This document shows positions 1 to 7,549 of a stretch of 19,882 nucleotides of DNA, piece after piece. Each line of letters starts with the position of its first letter. Position 1 is the stretch's first letter. The stretch spans positions 1-19,882 of the forward strand of contig DATEBA010000014.1 in the NCBI GenBank assembly GCA_035288045.1, read 5' to 3'. Source of the DNA: DATEBA01 sp035288045. Lineage in GTDB: Bacteria > Actinomycetota > UBA4738 > HRBIN12. Both the position numbers and the translations under genes were made by a program. A model generated the notes under the pieces. The model saw only the letters and a list, made by a program, of their open reading frames with translations, made no database searches and was not told where the DNA came from.

Positions 1-1065
1 GACCTCGACGCGATCCGCCACAACGTGCAGATGCTGAAGCCTCCCTCCGCCGAGCTCATGGTCGTGGTGAAGGCCAACGCCTACGGACACGGCGACGTAC
101 CGGTAGCGCTCGCGGCCCTCGAGGCAGGCGCGACGTGGCTCGGCGTAGCCTTGGTCGAGGAGGGCCTTGCGCTTCGGGCCGCCGGCATCGCGGCGCCGAT
201 ACTCCTGCTTTCCGAGATCCCCCCGGGCGCCGAGGCGACCGCGCTCGAGGCGAACCTCACCCCTTCGCTCTACAGCCTCGATGGGCTCGAGCGTCTCGCC
301 TCGGCCGGCGCCGGCTCGGCCGACGTCCACGTGAAGGTGGACACCGGCATGCACCGGGTCGGCTTGCATCCGCCGGACGCCACCGTCGGCTTCCTGAGGC
401 ATGTGCTCGACGTGGGCCTCGCCGTCGCCGGGCTATGGACCCACTTCGCGCGTGCCGAGGAGGACGAGCCCACCACCAAGGAGCAGCTCCGGCGGTTCCT
501 GGAGGTCGTCGACGAGGTGCGCGCGGCCGGGATCGATCCCGGGCTCCTCCACGCTGCGAACAGCGCCGCGACGATCCTGTACCCCGAGGCGCACCTCGAC
601 GTGGTGCGCGTCGGCATCGCCGGGTACGGCATCCGGCCGGGCCCGGGCGTGGGCGAGGACCTCGACCTCCGCCCGGCGCTCGCGTGGCGCTCGGCCGTCT
701 CGCTGGCCCGACGCCTTCCGGCGCGGGAGGCGATCTCGTACGGTCACAGGTACCGGCTGGAGCGCGACGCGAACGTGGCAACGGTTCCGGTCGGGTACGC
801 CGACGGCTACCCTCGCGCCCTCTCCTCGCGCGCCGACGTGCTGATGGGCGGCAAGCGCCGGCGTGTGGCGGGGAACGTCACGATGGATCAGCTGCTAGTT
901 GACTGCGACGACGACGACGTGGCGCCCGGCGACGAGGTGGTGCTCCTGGGGCGGCAGGGCGACCAGGAGGTCTCCGCCGACGAGCTGGCCGACCTCCTAG
1001 GGACGATCGCCTACGAGATCGTCTCGACGATCGGCGCCCGGGTTCCGCGTGTCTACGTGGGCTGA
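1..1065 (+). CDS. alr: Alanine racemase, 5' end cut off by the window
   Basis: This PLP enzyme interconverts L- and D-alanine in the cytoplasm and supplies D-Ala for peptidoglycan. The reading frame is open from base 1, so the true start lies upstream; by family length only about 8-15 N-terminal residues are missing. The motif VVKANAYGHG carries the lysine that binds PLP (Lys39 in the Geobacillus enzyme). The later motif ISYGHRY holds the tyrosine that acts as the second catalytic base. The C-terminal beta domain is complete (PVGYADGYPR, GNVTMDQ, YEIVSTIGARVPR). Alr next to tsaE and tsaD is a common actinobacterial arrangement. A 57-bp gap with its own -10-like box separates it from the next gene. 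The identification is secure. Confidence 0.96.
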   Translation, partial: DLDAIRHNVQMLKPPSAELMVVVKANAYGHGDVPVALAALEAGATWLGVALVEEGLALRAAGIAAPILLLSEIPPGAEATALEANLTPSLYSLDGLERLASAGAGSADVHVKVDTGMHRVGLHPPDATVGFLRHVLDVGLAVAGLWTHFARAEEDEPTTKEQLRRFLEVVDEVRAAGIDPGLLHAANSAATILYPEAHLDVVRVGIAGYGIRPGPGVGEDLDLRPALAWRSAVSLARRLPAREAISYGHRYRLERDANVATVPVGYADGYPRALSSRADVLMGGKRRRVAGNVTMDQLLVDCDDDDVAPGDEVVLLGRQGDQEVSADELADLLGTIAYEIVSTIGARVPRVYVG

Positions 1066-1087
1066 CGCGCGCGGACCCGCCGGGCCA

Positions 1088-1120
1088 TAGAATCCGCCGG
1101 TGGGAACCGCCGAGGAGGGG
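1088..1120 (+). promoter_or_regulatory. Candidate promoter and ribosome-binding site for the uracil-DNA glycosylase gene
   Basis: TAGAAT at 1088-1093 is a good actinobacterial -10 box and would place the transcript start near 1100. The purine tract GAGGAGGGG (1112-1120) is a clear Shine-Dalgarno sequence just before the GTG at 1123. No convincing -35 box is visible. A GTG exactly at the expected transcript start opens an eight-codon frame that ends on the glycosylase start (see findings). Confidence 0.45.
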
Positions 1121-1122
1121 TC

Positions 1123-1728
1123 GTGAGGACGCTCGAGGAATCGGCGCGCGAGGCGTCCGGCTGCACGAAGTGCCGGCTGGCACAGGGCCGCACGCAGGTC
1201 GTCTACGGGGTTGGGAACGCGAACGCCGACCTCATGTTCATCGGCGAGGGACCGGGCTTCCACGAGGACAAGCAGGGCGAGCCGTTCGTCGGCGCGGCCG
1301 GACAGCTGCTCACGCGGCTGCTGGGAGATGTCGGCTTAAGCCGGGAGGACGTCTACATATGCAATGTCATCAAGTGCAGGCCTCCCGGGAACCGCGATCC
1401 CCTCCCCGACGAGATCGAGGCCTGCGCTCCGTGGATCGACGAGCAGATCGAGCTCGTGGAGCCACGGCTGATCGTCACTCTCGGCAACTTCGCGACGAGG
1501 TTCATCCTGGAGAAGCAGGTCTCGATCAGCAGGGTCCGCGGGCAGCGGTTCGCGGCGCGCGGGCGGACCGTGATCCCCACCTTCCACCCGGCGGCCGTGC
1601 TTCACGGCGGTGGTGAGGCCTCGAGCCAGATGGAGTCGCTCCGGGCCGACTTCGGGAAGATCCGCGATGTGCTGGACGAGCCGGTCGTCCTCCCGGAGGC
1701 CGCCGAGGAGCAGTCGACGCTCTTCTGA
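1123..1728 (+). CDS. Family 4 (Fe-S) uracil-DNA glycosylase
   Basis: The protein removes uracil arising from cytosine deamination, starting base-excision repair. Its 201 residues show the family 4 hallmarks: four cysteines in the iron-sulfur pattern (Cys14 and Cys17 in CTKC, Cys85 in NVIKCRPPGNRDP, Cys101 in EIEACAPW), the uracil-pocket motif GEGPGFHEDKQGEPFVG (residues 41-57), and the second motif TFHPAA (153-158). The GTG start at 1123 is chosen because a strong Shine-Dalgarno tract precedes it and the first cysteine then sits at residue 14, as in the family. The stop overlaps the tsaE start as TGATG. The last 25 residues are acidic and low in complexity. The older annotation 'phage SPO1 DNA polymerase-related protein' describes the same family. 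Confidence 0.93.
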   Translation: MRTLEESAREASGCTKCRLAQGRTQVVYGVGNANADLMFIGEGPGFHEDKQGEPFVGAAGQLLTRLLGDVGLSREDVYICNVIKCRPPGNRDPLPDEIEACAPWIDEQIELVEPRLIVTLGNFATRFILEKQVSISRVRGQRFAARGRTVIPTFHPAAVLHGGGEASSQMESLRADFGKIRDVLDEPVVLPEAAEEQSTLF

Positions 1729-2219
1729 TGCTGATCGAGCTCTCGGTGCCGACCGCCCATGACATGAAGGCGGTGGGGGAGGCCGTCGCATCCGTCCTCG
1801 CGCCTGGAGACGTCGTGTCTCTTACGGGTGAGCTGGGGGCGGGCAAGACCACGTTAGTGCAGGGCGCGGCCGCGGCGCTCGGGGTGCACGACCGCGTGAT
1901 GTCCCCCACGTTCACGCTGGTGCGGGAGTACCGCGACGCACGCATCTCGGTGTTCCACATCGACGTCTACCGGCTGGACAGGATCCAGGACGTGCTCGAC
2001 CTTGGGTTCGAGGAGATGACCGATGGGGGCGGCGTCGTGTTCGTTGAATGGGGCGACGCGATCGAGACCCTCCTCCCAGATGCCCATCTCCGCGTCGAGC
2101 TCGTCTCGGTAGGCGCCGGCGACGAGCGCGGTGCGGTGCTCGAGGGGAGCGGCGCCTCGTGGGCGGATCGCTGGACCCGCCTCGAGCGGGCGCTCGAGGC
2201 CTGGAGGCTCCCGGCGTGA
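1728..2219 (+). CDS. tsaE: tRNA t6A biosynthesis ATPase TsaE
   Basis: TsaE is the small ATPase that supports the TsaB-TsaD complex in making N6-threonylcarbamoyladenosine at position 37 of ANN-decoding tRNAs. The 163 residues match the family length. The Walker A motif GELGAGKT lies at residues 34-41, followed by the SPTFTLVREY segment, the HIDVYRL strand and the FVEWGD motif. The ATG at 1728 overlaps the preceding TGA, and the gene ends in a GTGA overlap with tsaB, so translational coupling is likely. The threonylcarbamoyl-AMP synthase TsaC, also needed for t6A, is not in this window. The last 30 or so residues are less conserved. Confidence 0.95.
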   Translation: MLIELSVPTAHDMKAVGEAVASVLAPGDVVSLTGELGAGKTTLVQGAAAALGVHDRVMSPTFTLVREYRDARISVFHIDVYRLDRIQDVLDLGFEEMTDGGGVVFVEWGDAIETLLPDAHLRVELVSVGAGDERGAVLEGSGASWADRWTRLERALEAWRLPA

Positions 2220-2923
2220 TCGTCCTCGGCATAGACACCTCGACCACGCAGTCCTCGATCGCGCTCGGCACCGAGCGGGAGCTCCTGGGCGAGATCGCTG
2301 TCGCCGGCCGCTCCCACGAGGTAGCCGTCGCGTCGACCCTCCGGCAGCTCCTCTCCTGGACCGGCATCGAGCTCGGCCGGGTCGGCGGGATCGCGATCGG
2401 GGTCGGCCCCGGGCTGTTCACGGGGCTGCGGGTGGGCGTCGAGACGGGCAAGACGCTCGCGCAGGTCCTCACCGTCCCGGTCGTGGGCGTCAGCTCGCTC
2501 GACGCGCTCGCCCACTCGGTGCGTGCGACCCGGAAGCTCATCGCCGCCGCGATCGACGCTCGTCGCGGCGAGCTCTTCTTCGCCGTGTACCGCGCGGTGC
2601 CCGGGGGCGTCGTGCGCGAGACCGAGCCGGCGGTCGGCCCGCCCGACCACCTCGTGGGGGAACTCGAGGCGCTCGGGAGGGAGGTGCTCGCCGTCGGCAA
2701 CGGTGCCATCCTGTACCGTCGAGAGCTCCAGGAGCTCGGAGGGAAGGTGGAGCTCGCCGCGCCGGCGCACGCGCACCCGCGCGCCTCGGCGATGGTGGAG
2801 CTGGCTCTTCCGCGGTTCGTCCGGGAGGAGCACGACCGTCTCTTCGACCTTGTGCCTGTATACCTGAGGAAGTCTGATGCGGAGATCGCTTGGGATCAGC
2901 GAGCCCGAGGCGCCTCGGATTGA
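2216..2923 (+). CDS. tsaB: tRNA t6A complex subunit TsaB
   Basis: TsaB is an ASKHA-fold paralogue of TsaD. It acts as a scaffold in the TsaB-TsaD-TsaE complex and is not thought to catalyse the transfer itself. The product is 235 residues. It begins with the phosphate-1-like loop VLGIDTSTTQSSIAL and contains the signature IAIGVGPGLFTGLRVGV, followed by VVGVSSLDALA and the DARRGELFFAVY strand, all typical of TsaB (YeaZ). The GTG start at 2216 gives a four-base GTGA overlap with tsaE and puts the first beta strand at the N terminus, so it is preferred over any upstream start. Its 3' end overlaps rimI by 47 bp. Confidence 0.95.
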   Translation: MIVLGIDTSTTQSSIALGTERELLGEIAVAGRSHEVAVASTLRQLLSWTGIELGRVGGIAIGVGPGLFTGLRVGVETGKTLAQVLTVPVVGVSSLDALAHSVRATRKLIAAAIDARRGELFFAVYRAVPGGVVRETEPAVGPPDHLVGELEALGREVLAVGNGAILYRRELQELGGKVELAAPAHAHPRASAMVELALPRFVREEHDRLFDLVPVYLRKSDAEIAWDQRARGASD

Positions 2924-3425
2924 GGTGACCCGGATGCGGCGCCGCCACCTGCGCGGCGTTATGGACATCGAGCGCCAGGTCTACACGCGGCCCTGGAGCG
3001 CCAACCTGTTCGTCTCCGAGATGCAGGAGACCTCGAACCGCTGCTATCTGGTCGCGCGGCTCGAGCGCGAAGTGGTCGGCTACGCGGGCCTCATCTCCTA
3101 CGGCGAGGAGGCTCACATCACGAACATCGCCGTCGATCCCGAGCACCACCGCCGCAAGATCGGCACGCGACTCTTGCACGACCTGATGCTGAACGCGGTC
3201 GACATGGACGCGCAGACCGTCTCCCTGGAGGTCCGCGTGTCGAACTGGGGCGCGCAGCGTCTGTACGGCCGGTTCGGCTTCCGGCCGGTCGGCGTTCGCA
3301 AGAACTACTACCAGGAGCTCAACGAGGACGCGCTCATCATGTGGGTTGACGAGATCCGCACCGCCGAATACGCGCGCCGGCTGGAGGCCATCGCCGACTC
3401 CCTCCCCGAGGGGATCCGCCCGTGA
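2877..3425 (+). CDS. rimI: Ribosomal-protein-alanine N-acetyltransferase RimI-like (GNAT)
   Basis: This GNAT-fold enzyme uses acetyl-CoA; RimI acetylates the N-terminal alanine of ribosomal protein S18 in E. coli and can have wider targets in actinobacteria. The acetyl-CoA motif A is seen in IAVDPEHHRRKIGTRLL, and the C-terminal RLYGRFGFRPVGVRKNYY segment is typical of RimI. The ATG at 2877 has a Shine-Dalgarno tract (GAGGA, 2866-2870), which outweighs the resulting 47-bp overlap with tsaB. An in-frame GTG at 2928, just past the tsaB stop, is the alternative. The gene sits between tsaB and tsaD, its usual place in actinobacteria, and ends in a GTGA overlap. The exact substrate cannot be read from the sequence. 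Confidence 0.9.
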   Translation: MRRSLGISEPEAPRIEVTRMRRRHLRGVMDIERQVYTRPWSANLFVSEMQETSNRCYLVARLEREVVGYAGLISYGEEAHITNIAVDPEHHRRKIGTRLLHDLMLNAVDMDAQTVSLEVRVSNWGAQRLYGRFGFRPVGVRKNYYQELNEDALIMWVDEIRTAEYARRLEAIADSLPEGIRP

Positions 3426-4429
3426 AGGTCCTGGGGATCGAGACATCCTGCGACGAGACCGGCGTCGCGGTGGTGGAGGATGGCCGGACCGTCCTCTCGA
3501 ACCTCATATCGAGCCAGATCGACCTTCACGAGCGCTACGGAGGGGTCGTTCCGGAGGTTGCGGCGCGCGCGCACGTCCAGGCCCTGAACCCGCTGCTGGA
3601 GGAGGCGCTCGAGCGAGCTGGCTGCCGCATCGCGGACCTCGATGGGGTCGCGGTCACCGTCGGGCCCGGGCTCGTCGGGGCCCTGCTCGTGGGAGTCGCC
3701 GCCGCGAAGGCGATCGCGCTAGCCACAGGTGTGGACCTGATCGGCGTGAACCACCTCGAGGGCCACGTCTACGCCAACTTCCTCGAGCACGGCGCCCCGG
3801 TCCCACCGTACGTGTGCCTGATCGTCTCGGGGGGCCACACGATGCTGGTCCACATGGCCGAGGAGCACCGCTACGAGGTCCTCGGCCAGACCCTGGACGA
3901 CGCCGCCGGCGAGGCGTTCGACAAGGTCGCGCGTCTGATCGGTCTCGGGTTCCCAGGGGGCCCCGCCCTCGACCGCCTCGCGCGCGAGGGCGATCCGAAC
4001 GCGATCCCGTTCCCGCGAGCGATGGCCGACTCCGGCGACTACGATTTCAGCCTCTCCGGGTTGAAGACGGCGGTCATCAGACACGTGAAGGCCGAGCGGG
4101 CCGCCGGGCGCGAGGTGGACGCGGCCAACCTGGCCGCATCGTTCCAGGAGGCCGTCGTGGACGTGCAGGTGAAGAAGACGCTCGACGCCGCGAGGGAGCG
4201 GGGGGCACCGATCATCCTGCTCGGGGGCGGCGTCGTCGCGAACACGAGGCTGCGCGAGCGGATCGAGGCCGACGCGGCGCTGGCCGGGCTCCGGGTGCTC
4301 TTCCCATCCCCGGATCTCTGCACCGACAACGGCGCGATGATCGCGGCCGCGGGGTGGTCGCGCCTGGTCCGCGGCGAGCGATCGGATCTCGAGATCGGTG
4401 CAGACGCCAACCTGAGGCTCGCCTCGTGA
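3422..4429 (+). CDS. tsaD: tRNA threonylcarbamoyladenosine transferase TsaD
   Basis: TsaD is the catalytic subunit that transfers threonylcarbamoyl from threonylcarbamoyl-AMP to A37 of tRNA. The 335 residues match the family. The start shows VLGIETSCDETGVAVV. The metal-binding pair His111 and His115 lies in NHLEGHVYANF, followed by the nucleotide-binding IVSGGHT loop and the late ILLGGGVVANTRLR and CTDNGAMIA motifs. The GTG at 3422 overlaps the rimI stop in GTGA, with a purine-rich tract upstream at 3407-3413. The gene ends in another GTGA overlap with the epimerase gene. Older names are Gcp and O-sialoglycoprotein endopeptidase. Confidence 0.97.
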   Translation: MKVLGIETSCDETGVAVVEDGRTVLSNLISSQIDLHERYGGVVPEVAARAHVQALNPLLEEALERAGCRIADLDGVAVTVGPGLVGALLVGVAAAKAIALATGVDLIGVNHLEGHVYANFLEHGAPVPPYVCLIVSGGHTMLVHMAEEHRYEVLGQTLDDAAGEAFDKVARLIGLGFPGGPALDRLAREGDPNAIPFPRAMADSGDYDFSLSGLKTAVIRHVKAERAAGREVDAANLAASFQEAVVDVQVKKTLDAARERGAPIILLGGGVVANTRLRERIEADAALAGLRVLFPSPDLCTDNGAMIAAAGWSRLVRGERSDLEIGADANLRLAS

Positions 4430-5370
4430 CGACGATCCTGGTGACCGGGGGCGCCGGATTCATCGGGTCCAACCTCTCCGACCGCCTCCTCGCGGAGGGT
4501 CACCGGGTGATAGGGATAGACGACCTCTCGACCGGCCGCATCGCGAACCTCTCCGAGGCGCGCGGCTACGGCAAGGAGTTCACCTTCTACAACATGGACG
4601 TTCGGGCCGAGGGACTTCCGCCGCTGTTCGAGCGGCACCGACCGGAGGTCGTGATGCACCTGGCCGCGCAGGCCGGCGTGCGCCCGTCCCTCGAGAAGCC
4701 CGTCCACGACGCGAGCGTGAACCTGATGGGGCTTCTGAACGTACTCGAGTGCTCCGTGAGGACGGGCGTCGGCAAGGTGGTGTACGCGGCCTCGGGAGGC
4801 ACGCTCTACGGCGAGCCCAAGAAGGTCCCGGTGAAAGAGGCGGCCTGGCGCGGATCGGCGCCCCTCTCCCCTTACGGGATCAGCAAGAAGGTTGGGATCG
4901 ACTACCTCGCCCACTACGAGCGGTACCGAAGCGTGGACTTCACGGCGCTCGCTCTTGGCAACGTCTACGGGCCGCGCCAGGACCCCTACGGCGAGGCCGG
5001 CGTGGTCGGTATCTTCACGGCGAAGATGCTCTCCGGGGAGGCCCCGACGATCTTCGGCGACGGGAACCAGACCCGCGACTGGGTATTCATCGACGACACC
5101 ATCCACGCGTTCGTGCTCGCGATCCCCCGAGCGTCGGGCAAGGTCGTGAACGTCGGCACCGGCGTGGAGACCTCGGTCAACAAGCTGTTCGTGATGCTCG
5201 CCGAGATCACCGGGTTCGCCGGCGAGCCTCAGCACGGACCGCTTCCCCCGGGGGAGCTCCGGCGCATCTCCCTCGACAACTCGCTCGCCGGGTCGGCCCT
5301 CGGCTGGCGCCCATGGACGCACCTGGAGGACGGCCTCCGCGAGACCGTCGCGTACTTGAAGGGCATCTGA
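4426..5370 (+). CDS. NAD-dependent sugar-nucleotide epimerase (GalE-like SDR)
   Basis: This is an extended short-chain dehydrogenase, probably acting on a UDP- or dTDP-sugar in the cytoplasm for envelope or exopolysaccharide synthesis. The 314-residue product has the NAD motif GGAGFIG (GxxGxxG at residues 8-14) and an acid pair, IDDLSTG, that fits NAD binding. The catalytic set is Ser123/Thr126 in AASGGTLYG and Tyr150-x3-Lys154 in SPYGISK. The later motifs GNVYGPRQDP and TRDWVFIDD are typical of GalE/WbpP-type epimerases. The GTG start overlaps the tsaD stop, so it is probably the last gene of the alr-tsaD block. Its functional link to t6A is unclear and may be simple co-transcription. UDP-glucose 4-epimerase is the likeliest activity, but the sugar cannot be fixed from the sequence. 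Confidence 0.88.
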   Translation: MTTILVTGGAGFIGSNLSDRLLAEGHRVIGIDDLSTGRIANLSEARGYGKEFTFYNMDVRAEGLPPLFERHRPEVVMHLAAQAGVRPSLEKPVHDASVNLMGLLNVLECSVRTGVGKVVYAASGGTLYGEPKKVPVKEAAWRGSAPLSPYGISKKVGIDYLAHYERYRSVDFTALALGNVYGPRQDPYGEAGVVGIFTAKMLSGEAPTIFGDGNQTRDWVFIDDTIHAFVLAIPRASGKVVNVGTGVETSVNKLFVMLAEITGFAGEPQHGPLPPGELRRISLDNSLAGSALGWRPWTHLEDGLRETVAYLKGI

Positions 5371-5418
5371 CCTTCGGCCCCTCGGGGAGGCGCGGCGTTG
5401 CCGGAGGCGAGGGTCGCG

Positions 5419-5448
5419 TTGACTGGCTGGCGGTCTCGGGGCTATCCT
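5419..5448 (+). promoter_or_regulatory. Sigma70-like promoter of groES-groEL
   Basis: TTGACT (5419-5424) and TATCCT (5443-5448) are separated by 18 bp, close to the housekeeping consensus. The expected transcript start near 5455 falls inside the CIRCE element that begins two bases downstream, so a bound repressor would block the promoter directly. Confidence 0.85.
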
Positions 5449-5449
5449 G

Positions 5450-5476
5450 TTAGCACTCAGGTCCAGAGAGTGCTAA
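5450..5476 (+). promoter_or_regulatory. CIRCE operator (HrcA binding site)
   Basis: A perfect CIRCE inverted repeat is present: TTAGCACTC (5450-5458), a 9-bp spacer, then GAGTGCTAA (5468-5476). HrcA binds this element to repress groE until heat stress titrates GroEL. It lies directly after the -10 box and ends 14 bp before the groES start. The hrcA gene itself is not in the window. Confidence 0.97.
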
Positions 5477-5490
5477 CGAGGAGGGAAGGC

Positions 5491-5790
5491 ATGGCCAAGG
5501 AGTTCAGCCTTAAGCCCCTGGAGGACCGGATCGTGGTGAAGCCCCTCGAGGAGGAGGAGACCACGGTGTCCGGCATCGTGATCCCCGACACGGCCAAGGA
5601 GAAGCCCGTCGAGGGCGAGGTCGTTGCGGTCGGCCCGGGCCGCTTCGAGGAGGGCCAGCGCGTTCCCCTCGACGTCGCCGCCGGGGACAAGGTCATCTAC
5701 TCCAAGTACGGCGGCACCGAGGTCAAGGTCGAGGGCGAGGAGTACCTGATCCTCTCCGCTCGCGACGTGCTCGCAGTCGTCAAGAAGTAA
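5491..5790 (+). CDS. groES: Co-chaperonin GroES
   Basis: GroES forms the heptameric lid of the GroEL folding chamber in the cytoplasm. The 99-residue product has the family signature near the N terminus (LKPLEDRIVVKPLEEEETTVSGIVIPD), with the mobile loop around residues 20-32, and ends with the typical YLILSARDVLAVVKK strand. The ATG at 5491 is chosen because it follows a strong Shine-Dalgarno tract (GAGGAGGGAAGG, 5478-5489) immediately after CIRCE. Any start further upstream would lie in the promoter. groEL follows after 59 bp. Expression should be heat-inducible through HrcA. Confidence 0.98.
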   Translation: MAKEFSLKPLEDRIVVKPLEEEETTVSGIVIPDTAKEKPVEGEVVAVGPGRFEEGQRVPLDVAAGDKVIYSKYGGTEVKVEGEEYLILSARDVLAVVKK

Positions 5791-5849
5791 GAAGCCGCAC
5801 CGTTCCGCGGGGGCCCCTCGTCGGGCTCCCGTCGTCCCTAGGAGGCTAT

Positions 5850-7472
5850 ATGGCAGTGAAGCTCCTGAAGTTCAGCGAGGAGGCCCGGCGATCGCTCGAG
5901 GCCGGGGTCAACAAGCTCGCCGATACCGTCGCGATCACCCTCGGCCCCAAGGGTCACAACGTCGTCCTCGACAAGAAGTGGGGCCCGCCGACGATCACGA
6001 ACGACGGCGTCACGATCGCCAAGGAGGTCGACCTCGAGGATCCGTGGGAGAACATGGGCGCTCAGCTCGCCAAGGAGGTCGCGACCAAGACCAACGACGT
6101 GGCCGGCGACGGCACCACGACGGCGACCGTCCTCGCGCGGGCGATGGTCCGCCACGGGATGCGAAACGTCGCGGCCGGTGCCAACCCGATGGCGCTCAAG
6201 CGCGGCATCGAGAAGGCCGTGGCGGCGGCCGTCGAGGCCATCAAGGGCCAGTCCAAGGACGTCGAGTCCAAGGACGAGATCGCCCAGGTCGCGGCCATCT
6301 CGGCCGCCGACACGGGCATCGGCGAGGTGATCGCCGAGGCACTCGACAAGGTGGGCAAGGACGGCGTGGTGACCGTCGAGGAGTCGAACACGTTCGGCAT
6401 GGAGCTCGAGTTCGTCGAGGGTCTGCAGTTCGACAAGGGATTCATCTCGCCGTACTTCGTGACCGACCCCGAGCGGATGGAGGCCGTCATCGAGGACGTC
6501 TACATCGCGCTCGTGCAGAAGAAGGTCTCGAGCGTCCAGGAGCTGCTGCCGCTTCTCGAGAAGCTGCTCCAGGCCGCCAAGCCCCTTCTGATCGTCGCCG
6601 AGGAGGTCGAAGGGGAGGCCCTCGCGACGCTCGTCGTGAACAAGCTCCGCGGCACGTTCAACTCGATCGCCGTGAAGGCCCCCGGCTTCGGAGACCGCCG
6701 CAAGGCGATGCTCCAAGACCTCGCGATCCTGACCGGCGCCGAGGTGATCTCCGAGGAGGTCGGCCTCAAGCTCGAGGGTGCCGGGCTCGATCTGCTCGGC
6801 CGGGCCCGCAAGGTCGTCGTGACCAAGGACAACACGACGATCGTCGAGGGAGCCGGCGACGAGGAGCAGGTCAAGGGCCGGATCAACCAGATCAAGGCCG
6901 AGATCGACAAGACCGACTCGGACTGGGACCGCGAGAAGCTCCAGGAGCGCCTGGCTAAGCTCGCCGGCGGCGTGGCCATCATCAAGGTCGGCGCGGCGAC
7001 CGAGGTGGAGCTCAAGGAGAAGAAGCACCGCATCGAGGACGCACTGTCGGCTACCCGGGCGGCGATCGAGGAAGGCATCGTTCCCGGTGGAGGGGTCACG
7101 CTGATCCGGGCTGAGGAGCCGTTGAAGAAGCTCGAGGCCGACCTCTCGGGCGACGAGGCGACCGGCGCCAAGATAGTCCGCGACTCGCTAGCCGAGCCAT
7201 CGCGGTTGATCGCCCATAACGCGGGCCATGAGGGCGCGGTCGTCGTGGAGCGGATCCGCTCGGAAGGCGATGGTCGCGGCTTCAACGCTGCCGATGGCGA
7301 GTGGGTCGACATGGTGAAGGCCGGGATCATCGACCCGGCCAAGGTCACACGCTCGGCGCTCCAGAACGCCGCCTCGATCGCGGCGCTCGTACTCACGACC
7401 GAGAGCGCGGTCGTCGAGAAGCCGGAAGAGGAAGAGGAGACTCCGGCCGGCGGCCACGGGCACGCACACTAG
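5850..7472 (+). CDS. groEL: Chaperonin GroEL with a histidine-containing C-terminal tail
   Basis: GroEL is the 60-kDa ATP-driven folding chamber that works with GroES. The 540 residues match the usual length. Visible landmarks are ITLGPKGHNVVLDKKWG and the ATPase motif AGDGTTTATVL, in which the aspartate is catalytic. Apical and intermediate segments follow (KAPGFGDRRKAML, VGAATEVELKEKKHRIEDAL, EEGIVPGGGVTL). The tail is GGHGHAH after a run of glutamates, not the GGM repeat. In actinobacteria with two GroELs, histidine tails are known on the GroES-linked copy, so a second groEL elsewhere in the genome is possible. The Shine-Dalgarno sequence is GGAGG at 5841-5845. A strong terminator lies 17 bp past the stop. 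Confidence 0.98.
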   Translation: MAVKLLKFSEEARRSLEAGVNKLADTVAITLGPKGHNVVLDKKWGPPTITNDGVTIAKEVDLEDPWENMGAQLAKEVATKTNDVAGDGTTTATVLARAMVRHGMRNVAAGANPMALKRGIEKAVAAAVEAIKGQSKDVESKDEIAQVAAISAADTGIGEVIAEALDKVGKDGVVTVEESNTFGMELEFVEGLQFDKGFISPYFVTDPERMEAVIEDVYIALVQKKVSSVQELLPLLEKLLQAAKPLLIVAEEVEGEALATLVVNKLRGTFNSIAVKAPGFGDRRKAMLQDLAILTGAEVISEEVGLKLEGAGLDLLGRARKVVVTKDNTTIVEGAGDEEQVKGRINQIKAEIDKTDSDWDREKLQERLAKLAGGVAIIKVGAATEVELKEKKHRIEDALSATRAAIEEGIVPGGGVTLIRAEEPLKKLEADLSGDEATGAKIVRDSLAEPSRLIAHNAGHEGAVVVERIRSEGDGRGFNAADGEWVDMVKAGIIDPAKVTRSALQNAASIAALVLTTESAVVEKPEEEEETPAGGHGHAH

Positions 7473-7486
7473 TCTGGGCCAGACTA
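7470..7486. repeat. 17-bp palindrome at the groEL stop codon
   Basis: TAGTCTGG (7470-7477) and CCAGACTA (7479-7486) are perfect inverted copies around one central base. The first three bases are the groEL stop codon. The site sits between groEL and its terminator, about 64 bp before the dehydrogenase start. It could be a protein-binding site or a short hairpin, but no known operator was recognised. Confidence 0.4.
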
Positions 7487-7489
7487 TCG

Positions 7490-7524
7490 GAGGGCGGGGC
7501 GAATCGCGCCCCGCCCTCTTCATT
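7490..7524 (+). terminator. Intrinsic terminator after groEL
   Basis: A perfect 12-bp GC-rich stem (7490-7501 with 7507-7518) closes a 5-nt loop and is followed by TTCATTT. The U tract is interrupted, as is common in GC-rich genomes. It ends the groES-groEL transcript 17 bp past the stop and separates it from the dehydrogenase gene. Confidence 0.85.
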
Positions 7525-7536
7525 TCCGGCAAGGCC

Positions 7537-7542
7537 TAGACT
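7537..7542 (+). promoter_or_regulatory. Candidate -10 box of a leaderless dehydrogenase transcript
   Basis: TAGACT lies 7 nt before the ATG at 7550, and no Shine-Dalgarno sequence is present. This spacing would place the transcript start at the start codon. No clear -35 box is seen; the expected place overlaps the terminator stem. Confidence 0.5.
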
Positions 7543-7549
7543 TCGGCCG

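Noticed and set aside
3346..4428. Reading frame continuous with the epimerase that extends through tsaD in another phase, suggesting a longer fusion protein
   Set aside because: The upstream part is arginine/glycine-rich shadow of tsaD; the epimerase NAD motif begins only at the GTG at 4426.
4039..5322. 427-codon minus-strand frame opposite tsaD and the epimerase
   Set aside because: Both plus-strand genes are certain from motifs; the antisense translation is low-complexity and matches no family.
5791..5849. GC-rich groES-groEL gap (GGGGCCCC) considered as a terminator
   Set aside because: The palindrome has no loop room and no T tract, and groES-groEL are normally co-transcribed.
5838..7028. 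Long open frame of 396 codons on the minus strand inside groEL
   Set aside because: It is the antisense of a well-identified groEL. Its composition is the leucine/aspartate/histidine-rich pattern that GC-rich codons give on the opposite strand, and it has no recognisable domain.
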